Below, piece by piece: positions 42,885 through 55,027 of a DNA stretch of 64,000 bases. The DNA is from Aegilops tauschii subsp. strangulata (taxonomy: Eukaryota; Streptophyta; Magnoliopsida; Poales; Poaceae): contig NC_053037.3 in NCBI RefSeq assembly GCF_002575655.3, forward strand, positions 252,373,135 to 252,437,134, read 5' to 3'. Within the stretch, counting starts at the first letter, position 1. Every line of letters begins with the position of its first letter. The notes below the pieces were generated by a model. The model was not told where the DNA came from. It made no database searches and saw only the letters and a list, made by a program, of their open reading frames with translations. The translations under genes and the position numbers were made by a program.

Positions 42885-43489
42885 CCCTGAAGCAACTGTT
42901 GCATATATGGAGGTATGTCATTGTTGTTGTTGTCTCCTGAACCACTCCCTCTAGAGTTACGTGATGAGGACATCAATACCATTGTTACACCCACAACCCC
43001 TGCTACTATACATACTCGACCGATTACTAGAGCTCGCGCATGCCAATTAAATTACCAGGTACTTTCGTTTCTTGGTAATGATTCTAATGTTCATGAGAAT
43101 ATGATGCTGCCTAAATTGGATACATTTGTTTTGCTTACAAATGAAGGGCCTAGCTTGGAGAAGGATGAACATTGGAGCAAGAACAAGCATGGAGTTGATG
43201 GCATGCGCAAGGGAGACAAGAACAGAGTTTCAAGTGATGATTTCAGGACTTTGAAGCCACCATAATGAGTGCATGAAGCCTTGGACGAAATATACAAGAT
43301 GCCACTTCATAATTTTCGTCCAGAGGCTATTCTAGGTGCTGCGTCACCTTATTTTGGGCCAGGCCCATGTAATTTCGAAATACTTCAATATAGGCTGTTT
43401 TTAGAGTCCGTATGTGTGGGGAAACAAGAGTTAGGGTGGGTTTCGGACCCCTCCTCCAAGGGCCACGAAATCCCCCGCCCCTCTTCCTC

Positions 43490-43500
43490 CATATATACAG
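43490..43500 (+). promoter_or_regulatory. A5 LTR TATA box
   Basis: CATATATACAG, conserved in all A LTRs, about 130 bases upstream of AATAAA. Confidence 0.7.
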
Positions 43501-43623
43501 CCCCTAGGGCATCGTTTAGACTTTGGGTTTTGTTTAGATTAAAAGTTCGCCATAGCCGCAACTTCGCGTACTTCGTTTGTGTTCAACGACTAGACAAAGG
43601 CGTCACAGAACCCCACCTTGATC

Positions 43624-43629
43624 AATAAA
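43624..43629 (+). terminator. A5 LTR polyadenylation signal
   Basis: AATAAA within GATCAATAAAGCTTT, downstream of the TATA box, marking R; the 3' LTR copy is at 50780-50785. Confidence 0.65.
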
Positions 43630-43882
43630 GCTTTCCTCTTATATTCGCAATATCCAGATTGCAATCTTAGTTTCTTGCTTGTTCTTTGTTTGCCTGCAGG
43701 AAACAGACCTTCGTGGTCAGGTTGATCGTGCTCCGGCGTGGTCAATAACCTCTCGGAGTTGGTTTAGCGATTGCTAAGGCGCGACGTCCTCGCACGTTCG
43801 TAGTCGGATCGTCAAAGTCGACTTCCTCCAAAACAGTAGCCACCATCTCATCGAAAGACGGGACACCTTTGCCTCTATCAAG

Positions 43883-43900
43883 TGGTATCAGATTTCCAGG
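43883..43900 (+). promoter_or_regulatory. A5 primer binding site
   Basis: TGGTATCAGATTTCCAGG, 2 bases after the LTR; tRNA-iMet type. Confidence 0.9.
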
Positions 43901-44149
43901 TTGCTCGGTGAGATTTTACAGTTTTTCGTAGTTTAGATCGAGTCTGTTCTTCATACCTATAGTCCACGAAAAAGCCAAAAAAAATATATTAGGGTTAGTT
44001 CATCTTATCCGAACCAATCTGAGCCTTTGCATAATCTTTTCTGTATTTGCTTTGTTGAATTTGCGGTTGCATCGTCGTGTCAAGTTGCTGGTCCTAGCGT
44101 CTAGTACTTTAGAGTTTCGAGTTCTGTTCACAAGTTGTCACGCCGCCGC

Positions 44150-44250
44150 CGCACCATCATCATCACCGCTGCCATATACCACCATCGTCATCACCGCTGC
44201 CATATACCACAATCGTCATCGCCGCTACCATATACCACATATCCACCGCC
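44150..44250. repeat. A5 leader minisatellite
   Basis: Tandem CACCGCTGCCATATACCAC units, the sense form of the A2/A3 leader repeats. Confidence 0.75.
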
Positions 44251-44646
44251 ATCATGCTAATCCGAGTCCAGCTCCATCACAGATTCGCCACCAGTCCGTG
44301 TTCCATTGCACTGCAAATATCCGCCACCAGTCCGAGTTTCCACCAGATTCATCTCCGCCACCAGTCCTAGTCCGAGTCCAGTAATTATTGCTTTGTTCTC
44401 GATTTCCAGATCACGCGATACTCCGAGTCATGACAGAGTAGGACTCCCCAACTTCCGAGCCATCCGCAGAAGAAAAATAGTTCCAGTTTCAAAAAAAAAA
44501 CTAAGTCTGGAAAATTCTGGCTACGCAGTTTTTAGGACATTTGTAGACTTTTTTGAAAAAAAATTGTTGCGGAGAACAAAAAAAAAGAGGAAAAAAAGTG
44601 AAAAAGAAAAAAAATCAGAGTGTGCTCCTCCCTTGTTTACGTGCAG

Positions 44647-44760
44647 CGCCTTGATTTTGTTAGTGTTCTAGGCTCGCGTCTCTAGTGCGGTCTAGCCTAG
44701 GACCAGCACAGTACCGTCGTTGAGCGTTTATTCAACTTTGCATCTCTGAATTGATTATTG
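44647..44760 (+). promoter_or_regulatory. A5 conserved leader block with hairpins
   Basis: Sense-strand A copy of the A/C shared block; CTAGGCT...AGCCTAG and GTTGA...TCAAC arms intact. Confidence 0.5.
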
Positions 44761-45016
44761 CTGACCCTTTTTGCTACCATATTATAAGCCTTCCCAGCTC
44801 CACATACATCTACATCTTGCGTTTAACTCTCCCTGGTAATCGCTCTATCCAAGCTTTGAGTGTTTTGACTACATTGGTTGCCGATCACCGCCTGCTGCTG
44901 GGTAAGAACTGGTAAGAATTTGAGATTTGCTTGACGGATTTGTGACACCCACCACCACCACCACTTGTTAGTAGTCTATAGGATCATATTTTTGTGTGTT
45001 TCTATTGCTGCTAACC

Positions 45017-45248
45017 ATGCCAGGATCACAAGCCGACGAGATTGACTGGGAGAACTTAACGAACAAGGAGCTTCATGATAAGTTTCAGCAAATGATGACT
45101 CAACAGGTGCAAGATGTGCTGAACCATTTTGAAGAGGCCATGGAGAAGATCACTGGCCTTGAGAAGACGTTCGAAGCAAAGCTCGATAACAGATTTAATG
45201 AAATGCTTGCGCGTCTTCCACCACCGGCTGCACCTGCCGCACCTCTGC

Positions 45249-45283
<35 letters not shown>

Positions 45284-45361
45284 CGACGACGACTACCTCC
45301 ACATCGGGAAACAGCCCTCCGCCGAGCGAGTCGTGTCCCTCTTCAGTCTGGCCAAACTGCT
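45017..45361 (+). pseudogene. A5 gag N-terminal part, cut by D6
   Basis: Start ATG in CCATGCCAGG. Encodes the coiled-coil-like N-terminus and a long Gln run from a (CAA)n tract at about 45247-45282, then stops where the D6 fragment begins (SGQT). Confidence 0.85.
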
Positions 45362-45782
45362 TGATGCGGAGCATCCTACGGTCATCCCCATGGACCTACC
45401 ATCGTCTCATCAAGAGCCAAGGGGACCTATGACACGAGCACGAGCTAGAGCTCTCGAGAACGAGGTGACTTCCTTCCTTAGTGATATCACATATGATCCA
45501 CTCGAGACATGGCTACTACCTATATGCTATGCATGATTAGGTGTCAAGAGGAGCCCCCCGAGGATGCACGTGAAGATGGACAAGCCGCCAAGTCCATGGA
45601 TGAAGAGAACCAACGGAAACGGGCAAGTTCACCTTCCAGGCCCCAGACATCCGGCCATGACCCCGGACATCCAGCCCCTGGAGCATCCACAGCAGCAGCA
45701 GCCCAGACGTCAAAGCCTACAGGGCCCGGACATCCGGCGTCCAGCCCGGAAATCCGGCAAAAAGCCCGGACATCCGGCGCCA
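45362..45782 (+). mobile_element. D6: 5' portion of a family D LTR inside A5 gag
   Basis: Begins exactly at the D LTR start TGATGCGGAGCATCC, carries GPMTRARARALENEV coding and a GGACATCCGG array (45642-45776), then stops in mid-U3 at GGCGCCAC. A gag resumes at about 45785. No right LTR end or target duplication is seen, and about 0.2 kb of gag is missing. Either an insertion followed by deletion, or template switching during reverse transcription. Confidence 0.82.
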
Positions 45783-45783
45783 C

Positions 45784-47817
45784 ATGCAAATAATGGCAAT
45801 GCTAGGGCCCCCCCCTCAGGTACGAGATCATGACCATCTCCCTAAACTGAAATTGAATATTCCACCATTTGAGGGTAGATATGTTCCTGATATATATCTT
45901 ACTTGGGAGTTAGAAACAGAACAACGATTTACATGTTTACAATATCCTGAGGAGAGACATGTTCCTGCTGCTGTTTGTGCTTTCACTAGCTTTGCATGTG
46001 TTTGGTGGTCTGAACATTGTAGATTATATCCTGTTCCAGCTACTTGGGGTGCTTTGAAAACTGCTATGCGTACTCGTTGGGTTCCACCATATTATCAACG
46101 TGAATTACTTCAAAAATTGCAGTGCTTAAGACAAGGAAAAAATTCTGTAGAAGAATATTATCAGGAATTACAAACTGGCTTGATTAGATGTGGTATTGTT
46201 GAGGAGAATGAAGCTATGCTTGCACGTTTTATGGGTGGATTAAATAGAGAGATACAGACCATTCTAGAGTATAAGGATTATAATAATATCACTCGTTTAT
46301 TCCATCTTGCTTGTAAAGCTGAACGTGAAGTGCAGGATCGACAGGCATTGGCGCGAACTAACTTTTCTGCAGGTCGACCTTCATCATGGACACCACGTGC
46401 ATCATCTACTTCCACTGCACCATCACCTCCTTCAGGTGCCACCTCCAACCGTGATACAAGAAAGCAGGCACAACCACCACTATCTGCCAAGAGCACACCT
46501 GCCGGGCCTGCACAGAGCTCTTCTTCTTCCATGGCGTCAACAGGGCACACAAGTGATAATATTTGTCGTCGTTGTAAGGGAAGAGGACATTTTGCGAGAG
46601 AATGCAAATCTCAGCGTGTGATGATTGCTACTGAGGATGGTGGGTATGAGTCCGCTAGTGACTATGATGAGGAGACTTTGGCTCTTATTACACATGAAGA
46701 ACACAGTGGAGATGATTCTGATCATGAGACGCAATACATGGCTGCTGAAGATGCTGACAGGTATGAATGTTTAGTTGCTCAACGTGTTTTGAGTGTGCAG
46801 GTTACACAAGCTGAGCAAAATCAGAGGCATAATTTGTTCCATACAAAGGGAGTTGTGAAGGAACGTTCTATTCGCGTCATCGTAGATGGAGGGAGCTGCA
46901 ACAACTTGGCTAGCATGGAGATGGTGGAGAAGCTATCTCTCACCACAAGACCACATCCACATCCTTACTACATCCAATGGTTCAACAACAGCGGCAAGGT
47001 TAAGGTAACACGTACTGTTCGGGTGCATTTTAGTATCTCTACATATGCTGATTATGTTGATTGTGATGTGGTACCTATGCAAGCATGTTCCTTATTACTT
47101 GGTAGACCATGGCAATTTGATAAATATTCTGTACACCATGGTAGAAACAATCAGTATACTCTTGTTCATAAGGATACAAATATTACTTTGCTTCCTATGA
47201 CTCCTGATTCCATTTTGAAAGATGATATTCATAGAGCTAATAAAGCAAAACAGGAGAAAAATAAGAGTGAAAATCAGATTGTGGCAAAAGAATTTGAGCA
47301 ACAAATGAATCCTAATAATAAACCATCTAGTGTTGCTTCTGAAATTAAATTGAAAAGTGCATGTTTACTTGCCACCAAATCTGATATTGATGAGCTAGTT
47401 TTTAGCAAATTTGTTTGCTATGCTTTTGTGCGCAAAGAGGCATTATTTTCATTCGAGGACGTGCCTTCCTCTTTGCCCCCTGCAGTCACTAACATTTTGC
47501 AGGAGTTCGTTGACGTCTTCCCACAAGACGTGCCACCGGGATTACCACCTATTCGAGGGATTGAGCATCAAATTGACTTAATTCCCGGTGCATCGCTAGC
47601 CAACCATGCACCATACCGTACCAATCCAGAGGAGACGAAGGAGATTATGCGTCAAGTACAGGAGCATCTCGACAAAGGTTATATACGCGAATCTCTTAGT
47701 CCTTGTGCTGTTCCTATTATACTAGTGCCTAAAAAGGATGGTACGTCGCGTATGTGTGTTGATTGTAGAGGATTAATAATATTACTATTCGTTATCGTCA
47801 TCCTATTCCTAGGCTAG
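45784..47817 (+). pseudogene. A5 gag core, protease and RT start
   Basis: After D6 the frame carries VRDHDHLPKLKLNIPPF, the gag core, knuckle CRRCKGRGHFAREC, protease IVDGGSCNNLAS and the RT N-terminus to MCVDCRG. Unlike A2 it has no stop between protease and RT ([13 protein letters not shown]), which shows the ancestral frame was continuous. A one-base loss near 47771 shifts the frame and it ends at 47817. The ATG at 45784 is incidental. Confidence 0.88.
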
Positions 47818-48635
47818 ATGATATGCTTGATGAATTGAGTGGCTCTACAATATTCTCCAAAGTTGATTTGCATAGTGGATACCATCAAATTCGTATGAAA
47901 TTGGGAGATGAATGGAAAACAGCATTTAAAACTAAGTTTGGTTTATATGAGTGGTTAGTCATGCCTTTTGGGTTAACTAATGCACCTAGTACTTTGATGA
48001 GACTAACGAACGAAGTTTTACGTGCTTTCATTGGACGATTTGTGGTAGTCTATTTTGATGATATACTGATTTATAGCAAATCTTTGGAAGAACATTTGGA
48101 ACATTTACGTGCTGTTTTTATTGCTCTACGTGATGCACGTTTGTTTGGTAACCTTGGGAAGTGCACCTTTTGCACCAACCGAGTATCTTTTCTTGGCTAT
48201 GTTGTTACTCCACAGGGAATTGAAGTTGATAAAGCCAAGATTGAAGCTATTGGGAGTTGGCCGCAGCCCAAAACGGTCACACAAGTGAGGAGTTTCCTTG
48301 GCCTCGCTGGTTTCTATAGGCGTTTTGTGAGAGATTTTAGCACCATCGCTGCACCTCTCAACGAGCTTACAAAGAAGGATGTGCCTTTTGTTTGGGGTAC
48401 CGCACAGGAAGAAGCCTTCACAGTATTGAAAGATAAGTTGACACATGCTCCTATACTCCAACTTCCTGATTTTAATAAGAATTTTAAGCTTGAATGTGAT
48501 GCTAGTGGAATTGGATTAGGAGGTGTGTTATTACAAGATGGCAAACCTGTAGCATACTTTTCTGAAAAATTGAGTGGGCCTAGTCTGAACTATTCTACTT
48601 ATGATAAAAATTATCTGCTCTTGTTCGGACTTTAG
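47818..48635 (+). pseudogene. A5 RT and RNase H part
   Basis: Continues RT after the frameshift: [31 protein letters not shown], then [15 protein letters not shown] and RNase [12 protein letters not shown] second one-base loss near 48608 (STYDKN for STYDKE) ends it at 48635. Confidence 0.88.
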
Positions 48636-50425
48636 AAACATGGCAACATTATTTATGGCCCAAAGAATTTGTTATACATTCTGATCATGAATCTTTGAAA
48701 CACATTAAAAGTCAAGCAAAACTGAACCATAGACATGCTAAATGGGTTGAATTCATTGAGACTTTCCCTTATGTCATTAAACACAAGAAGGGTAAAGAAA
48801 ATGTTATTGTTGATGCATTGTCTCGTCGCTATACTATGCTTTCACAACTTGACTTTAAAATATTTGGTTTGGAGACCATCAAAGATCAATATGTGCATGA
48901 TGCTGAATTTAAAGATGTATTGCAGAATTGTAAAGAAGGTAGAACATGGAACAAGTTCGTCGTTAACGATGGATTTGTGTTTCGTGCAAACAAGCTATGC
49001 ATTCCAGCTAGCTCGGTTCGTCTTTTGTTGTTGCAGGAGGCGCATGGAGGAGGACTAATGGGAATCTTTGGCGTGAAGAAGACGGAGGATATACTTGCTA
49101 CACATTTCTTTTCGCCAAAGATGAGACGGGATGTTGAGCGTTTTGTTGCTCGCTGCACTACATGTCAAAAAGCTAAGTCACGACTCAATCCTCATGGTTT
49201 ATATATGCCTTTGCCTGTACCTAGTGTTCCTTGGGAGGGTATATCTATGGACTTTGTTTTAGGTTTACCTCGAACAAAGAAGGGGAGGGATAGCATATTT
49301 GTTGTCGTGGATAGGTTCTCGAAAATGGCACACTTTATACCATGTCATAAAAGCGATGATGCTGTAAATGTTGCTGATTTGTTCTTTCGTGAAATTATTC
49401 GCTTGCATGGTGTGCCAAATACTATTGTTTCAGATCGTGATACTAAATTTCTTAGTCACTTTTGGAGATGTTTATGGGCTAAGTTGGGGACTAAACTGCT
49501 TTTTAGTACTACTTGTCACCCCCAAACTGATGGTCAAACTGAAGTAGTCAATAGACCATTGTCTACTATGCTTAGGGCTGTTTTGAAGAATAGTAAGAAA
49601 ATGTGGGAAGAATGCTTGCCTCATATTGAATTTGCTTATAATCGTTCGTTGCATTCTACTACTAAGATGTGCCCTTTTGAAATTGTTTATGGTTTCCTAC
49701 CTCGTGCACCCATTGATTTGTTGCCTCTTCCATCTTCGGAGAAGGTTAATTTTGATGCTAAACAACATGCTGAATTGATCTTAAAAATGCATGAGTTAAC
49801 TAAGGAAAACATTGAGCGTATGAATGCTAAATATAAACTTGCTGGAGATAAGGGTAGAAAACATGTTGTCTTTGCACCTAGAGATCTTGTTTGCTTACAT
49901 TTGCGTAAGGATAGGTTTCCTAATTTGCGCAAATCAAAGCTAATGCCACATGCTGATGGTCCTTTTATGGTGTTAGAGAAAATAAATGATAATGCATATA
50001 AACTTGAGCTGCCTGCAGATTTTGGGGTTAGTCCCACTTTTAACATTGCAGATTTGAAGCCTTATTTGGGTGAGGAAGATGAGCTTCCGTCGAGGACGAC
50101 TTCATTTCAAGAAGGGGAGGATGATAAGGACATCAATACCATTGTTACACCCACAACCCCTACTACTACATATATTGGACCAATTACTAGAGCTCGCGCA
50201 CGCCAATTAAATTATCAAGTACTTTCGTTTCTTGGTAATGATTCTAATGTTCATGAGAATATGATGCTGCCTAAATTGGATATATTTGTTTTGCTTACAA
50301 ATGAAGGGCCTAGCTTGGAGAAGGATGAACGTTGGAGCAAGAACAAGCATGGAGTTGATGGCATGCGCAAGGGAGACAAGAACAAAGTTTCAAGTGATGA
50401 TTTCAGGACTTTGAAGCCACCATAA
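48636..50425 (+). pseudogene. A5 RNase H end, integrase and LTR-encoded tail
   Basis: Open from about 48640: [20 protein letters not shown] (A-to-V before the RNase H Asp), integrase [10 protein letters not shown] (second zinc His replaced by Ile), [33 protein letters not shown] (Trp-to-Cys), then across the polypurine tract to [15 protein letters not shown] and a stop at 50423-50425 in the LTR. Several substitutions at normally fixed residues indicate decay. Confidence 0.88.
50109..50121 (+). promoter_or_regulatory. A5 polypurine tract
   Basis: AAGAAGGGGAGGA abutting TGATAAGGACATC. Confidence 0.92.
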
Positions 50426-51036
50426 TGAGTGCATGAAGCCTTGGACGAAATATACAAGATGCCACTTCATAATTTTCGTCCAGAGGCTATTCTAGGTGCT
50501 GCGTCACCTTATTTTGGGCCAGGCCCATGTAATTTCGAAATACTTCAATATAGGCTGTTTTTAGAGTCCGTATGTGTGGGGAAACAAGAGTTAGGGTGGG
50601 TTTCGGACCCTCCTCCAAGGGCCACGAAATTCCCCCCTCTTCCTCCATATATACAGCCCCTAGGGCATCGTTTAGACTTTGGGTTTTGTTTAGATTAAAA
50701 GTTCGCCATAGCCGCAACTTCGCGTACTTCGTTTGTGTTCAACGACCAGACAAAGGCGTCACAGAACCCCACCTTGATCAATAAAGCTTTCCTCTTATAT
50801 TCGCAATATCCAGATTGCAATCTTAGTTTCTTGCTTGTTCTTTGTTTGCCTGCAGGAAACAGACCTTCGTGGTCAGGTTGATCGTGCTCCGGCGTGGTCA
50901 ATAACCTCTCGGAGTTGGTTTAGCGATTGCTAAGGCGCGACGTCCTCGCACGTTCGTAGTCGGATCGTCAAAGTCGACTTCCTCCAAAATGATAGCCACC
51001 ATCTCATCGAAAGACGAGACACCTTTGCCTCTATCA
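50122..51036 (+). repeat. A5 3' LTR
   Basis: 915 bp, start TGATAAGG (one change from TGATGAGG), end CTCTATCA, then TTACG. Shares several A5-specific differences with 42962-43880. Confidence 0.95.
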
Positions 51037-51041
51037 TTACG

Positions 51042-51587
51042 CCTCGGCGGCATCCGATGGGTAAGCAGGGTGAGATATAGACAGAAATAGGTCTAAGGGG
51101 AAAAACACTACCCGTATGCTCATGCTAGCAACTAAAACTCCAACGACAACAAAAACAAACACTAAATTCACACAAGTCACCAAAACTATCCTAAAGTAAT
51201 CACATCAAAAGAGCACATATGATCAATCAAAGCACCCAATTGCATAATACAAACAATCCACGAAATATGACAACACGGAAAGCAATGACCAACCAAACAT
51301 ATAACATATCACACAACACAAGCAAAACCTATAGGTAAGGTCATATCCACAAGAGATATGATCTCATCATACTACCGCAAATCGTTTATCGAACACAACT
51401 TAGGAATGGTGGTCTGCCAACTAACTCCTTAAATAAAACTACTATAATCCAGGGGTCATCTATATTTGAAAAGTAAAGACATGAGTACAAGAGTATGAAC
51501 TAACAAGTAGACAACAAGTTGTAATGTAAGTTTTTCACTCCTATGGCTTTTCTAATCCATTTTCTAGTGTCACGACCTACAGTCAAC
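51042..51587 (-). other. E1 leader; no gene
   Basis: Untranslated leader of E1 between the primer site and A5. A-rich on the plus strand; I see no ORF or structured RNA that I can support. Confidence 0.7.
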
Positions 51588-51605
51588 AACTTGGCTCTGA
51601 TACCA
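51588..51605 (-). promoter_or_regulatory. E1 primer binding site
   Basis: Minus-strand TGGTATCAGAGCCAAGTT, 2 bases from the LTR; exact tRNA-iMet complement over TGGTATCAGAGCC. Confidence 0.92.
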
Positions 51606-51607
51606 TA

Positions 51608-54308
51608 TGTAACGACCCGAACCTGATAAGATTCGATGTCTCTGTGCTCACTGTGCTAGTCCCTGGATCGACTCGCTAGCACACATAGTACATATGAATA
51701 TCAAATAACAAGTGCATCATTTACTATAACGTATGATCCAGAATTCACAAAGTATTACAAACTGAGTAGCACATGGCTAGCTTTATTCAATAATAACAGC
51801 GGAAAAGTAGCCTAACAAATGATGAGTCCCGTCAATGCCCATTGGCGAAAATGTTGACTGAAGACTCGCGACCCTACTGTATCTCACTGATCACCTGAAT
51901 ATCCTGCAACATGATAACTTCCAGCCACAAAGGGTCAATATATTGAATGTATTGGCAATTTACACATAATGATAAAGCAAACCTACATCTACCTGCAAAG
52001 TATGACAAACAAAACACTCAAGTTTGGTTTCGCGTAAAACTACCTTCACCTACCTCCACGACATAGGCAAGGTGCAAACAACACAGATGATAAAGACCTT
52101 CAAGATGTCTCAAGTGCGCTCAATCCTGGCGCATTCTCTAGGGACAATAGAGCGCTCAGCAGTGACGCATTCACGTGAGAAAAAAAGTCCCGACAACGCA
52201 AGTGCGCTCAGCCATGGCGCATTCTCTAGGGACAATAGAGCGCTCAGCCATTGATGCATTCACCTGAGAAAAAGTCCCGAGCCTACAGCTATAAGGACTC
52301 ACCACTTCCATGCATCACTCGACACGTGCCCACGTCAACCATAACAAGTTGATCACATCATCACACAATACAATCAATATCAGAATATGACAACAGAGAA
52401 CATACAGATCAAACCAAGCACATCTCATCGCATATAAAATCACACATGCATAGTAGAATATATGATAAGCAAAATCAAAAGTCCACCTTGAACGATGTTG
52501 AAGTACTCTAACGCTTAATTCTGATCCGCTTCACACTCCGGACAATCTATATGATTAACGGAGTCGCCGATAAATAAACTATGCTCACATAACACTAAAA
52601 TAAAGTAAACAACAAATAATTCCAATAAAACTTAAATAACAGAACATATCAATATGTATATATTATCTACATGCTAATAGGATCACAATGCAAAAAGAAT
52701 CAACTGATTTGGATCAACGGTTTAAAAGATATTGCCTCCGGAAATTTGAATTCAAATTTAAACAAATTCAAATTTGAACTATTCAAAAATGTGAAATTTT
52801 GGCTCTACAATATTGTCCTGATCTGTACGAATATACAGGAGAAAGAATCGATGAATTTGGATATACGGATCTCAAGATATACCTAAATGAACATTTGATA
52901 TGAAATGTAAAAACAAAAATTGTGCCAAAACAGCTTTCCTGGAAGAACTGCTGTGGATGTGCCACATGGCGGGTTTCTACTGGCTGTTAGCTGTCCGCTG
53001 GGAGGCTTAAACGGCGAACAGCCACAACATAGAGAAAAAACGGTTCGGCAGAAAAAAAAACATATGCCATCCACTATCAGCAGTTGGATGGAGATCGGAC
53101 GGCTAAGGGCGGCTCACCGGAGGAATCAGGTTGAGGCATCACTGGAGTTGGAGAAGAACGACGCCGGCGGCTCGGGCGGCGATGGTGGCGCGTCTCCGGC
53201 GGGTCTCCGGAGGCGGTGAGTGGGTGGATGGATGCGGCGGCGTACGGAGGTTGGTTAGGTGACGTTGCACAGCGACGGGGCTTCCTCTGTTGGCGATGCC
53301 GAAGGGCTGGAGTGGCGCCGGCGGTGCTCTGCTTCGGGAGGAGGTTCTAGAGCTCGTTTCAGTGACTCCCTGCGCGATAATATGAGTGAGGGAGGTAGAG
53401 GAGATAGGGGCGAATAGAATAGGGCCAAGAGGAGATGCTGGGAACCTTCAGGCGCGACGGAAACGACCGGAGAAGGAGCTTCTGCGGTGGAACTCCGGCG
53501 AGATCGCGAAATCAACCTAGGACACGGGAGACTGCGATTTTGGAAAAAAATCAGACAAGCCGGACGTGGGGAGTATATATATATATGGAGAAGGGCGTGC
53601 AGGAGGAGCAGCGGATCGATCAAATCGATCGAAGGATTCAGATCGGACTCGTTGTGTAGGAAGAACACGGCTGAGATGGGAGATGACAAACGGGACCCAA
53701 TGTCAGCGGCAGAGAACAGGTGGAAGAAGAAGAAAAATAAAAGATAGAAGGGGAGCTGTGGGGTGGGCTCTGCTACGCCGAAATGGGCTGCCAGCTGCTG
53801 CGCGCGCGCGAGGGGTAGCTGGCCCGCTGTGTGCCGAGGCCTGATTTACAGCGCGTGCGGTTTCTCTTTGTTTTTCTAAACCTCTGGTACAGAAATTAAA
53901 TTTCTAGCTAAATAAAATACAAAACAAACGCTAATAAAATCACCAAAGCACACAGTAAAATATTATTATTACTATAATAAGTTACAGGAACACTAGTTCC
54001 ACCTATAATGCAATTTTGGAAATTGATTTGTATGCAATAGGCCACACAAACAGCAATAAAACACTCAAATAAAATATTTTGCAGATTATGAAAAATACCA
54101 GAACATATCAACTTAACAGGAAATAATATTCTGGACATTATGAACATTTTTTTAAATAGGGGAGAAGTCATGTTATCTCCACTCCAATAAATTGCCTTTA
54201 GTTGCATAATGATTTAAATATTCAGAAAATTTCAAATATGCATAGAAATCACGGTGAAAAAACAATGACCCTATTAACATAACAAATCTAAAAATTTGGG
54301 ATGTTACA
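51608..54308 (-). repeat. E1 5' LTR; no gene
   Basis: 2.7 kb, TGTAACGACC to GGGATGTTACA, uninterrupted. Contains the two-copy repeat 52114-52281, AT-rich inverted repeats near 52745-52785, a GC-rich stretch 53140-53850 and a TATATATATATA box near 53575. Short frames here are not supported as genes. Confidence 0.94.
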
Positions 54309-54313
54309 ATCAT

Positions 54314-55027
54314 CGTGTTGCATATTTCGGTATCATCTCTTGTGTCACAAAGTTGTCATCGCATACACAATTGCTATCTTGGTTCGTGAAGCATTGCATG
54401 AGAAAAGAGCTCAAACAACAAAGAGCCAAACAAGCTTTTAAGCAAAAGAGGAAAGATAAGCAAAGAGCTTATAAGCTAGAACCATAGCATCATACAACAT
54501 TAAGATTGTCATACTCGATCATCTTGGATCAAAGCATAGGAACATCATACATATAGCATACTTGGGATAGAAGTCGTTGCATTTTTGCTTAGTAGGTTGT
54601 GCACAAGTTCGTATCCGCCTATTGTGTAATCGTGCTAGCGTCTCTCTAGTGTTGTGCAACAAGAGCATCTTGGTGGATTCCACATTTTGGCTCATCCTTG
54701 GTTGCCCAACCTCACTTATCTATTTGCGTGTGTGTTTCCGTGTACCATATCTTGCTGTTGGTCTACTTGTTGCATTTGCAAATTTGTGAATCTTTTCCAA
54801 CATTATTGAGTCTCACTTACAATTACATCAAATTTTGTGCCACCATCCTAACCAAGCTCCACCATAAGCTTTTACTTGTGTAGGTGTGAGAAACCGACAA
54901 GAATTGGTACCAATTGTGCTATTTCCTTGCTACACATTGGAGTGATCTTTGATCAATTTTGAACATCGGTCAAGGTACATTTGGTATTGGTTCTTCTTTT
55001 TCTCCCACTCACATATCTTTGTTTGGA
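54314..55027 (+). other. D1 leader, second part; no gene
   Basis: Continues the leader after E1 and aligns with the D2 leader (about 62170-62900, opposite strand). No supported gene. Confidence 0.7.

Larger units (their letters stand above)
42962..43880 (+). repeat. A5 5' LTR
   Basis: 919 bp. U3 coding tail to about 43265, TATA box CATATATACA (43490-43500), AATAAA at 43624-43629, end TTTGCCTCTATCA. Confidence 0.95.
42962..51036 (+). mobile_element. A5: family A element with a D-LTR fragment in gag
   Basis: 5' LTR 42962-43880, primer site 43883-43900, leader, interrupted gag-pol, polypurine tract 50109-50121, 3' LTR 50122-51036; duplication TTACG at 42957-42961 and 51037-51041. It lies in the E1 internal region. 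gag is disrupted by D6 and pol by two single-base losses. Confidence 0.95.
31868..54308 (-). mobile_element. E1: family E non-autonomous gypsy with 2.7-kb LTRs (Tekay/Del-like, gag only)
   Basis: Left LTR 31868-33416 plus 40509-41673 and right LTR 51608-54308, ends TGTAAC...GTTACA, duplication ATCAT (31863-31867 and 54309-54313). A polypurine tract is beside the left LTR and an iMet primer site beside the right, so it is minus-strand. With A3 and A5 removed, the internal region is only about 1.85 kb and encodes a damaged gag without pol. The CTCGAGGACGAGATT sequence before the polypurine tract is typical of Tekay/Del ends; that clade call is from memory of the family. Confidence 0.93.

Noticed and set aside
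51588..51605. tRNA-like sequence
   Set aside because: Only the 18-base primer-site complement of tRNA-iMet is present; no cloverleaf or A/B boxes.
54296..54883. Short frames suggestive of a host gene between E1 and D1 gag
   Set aside because: The stretch aligns with the D2 leader on the other strand, so it is D1 leader DNA.
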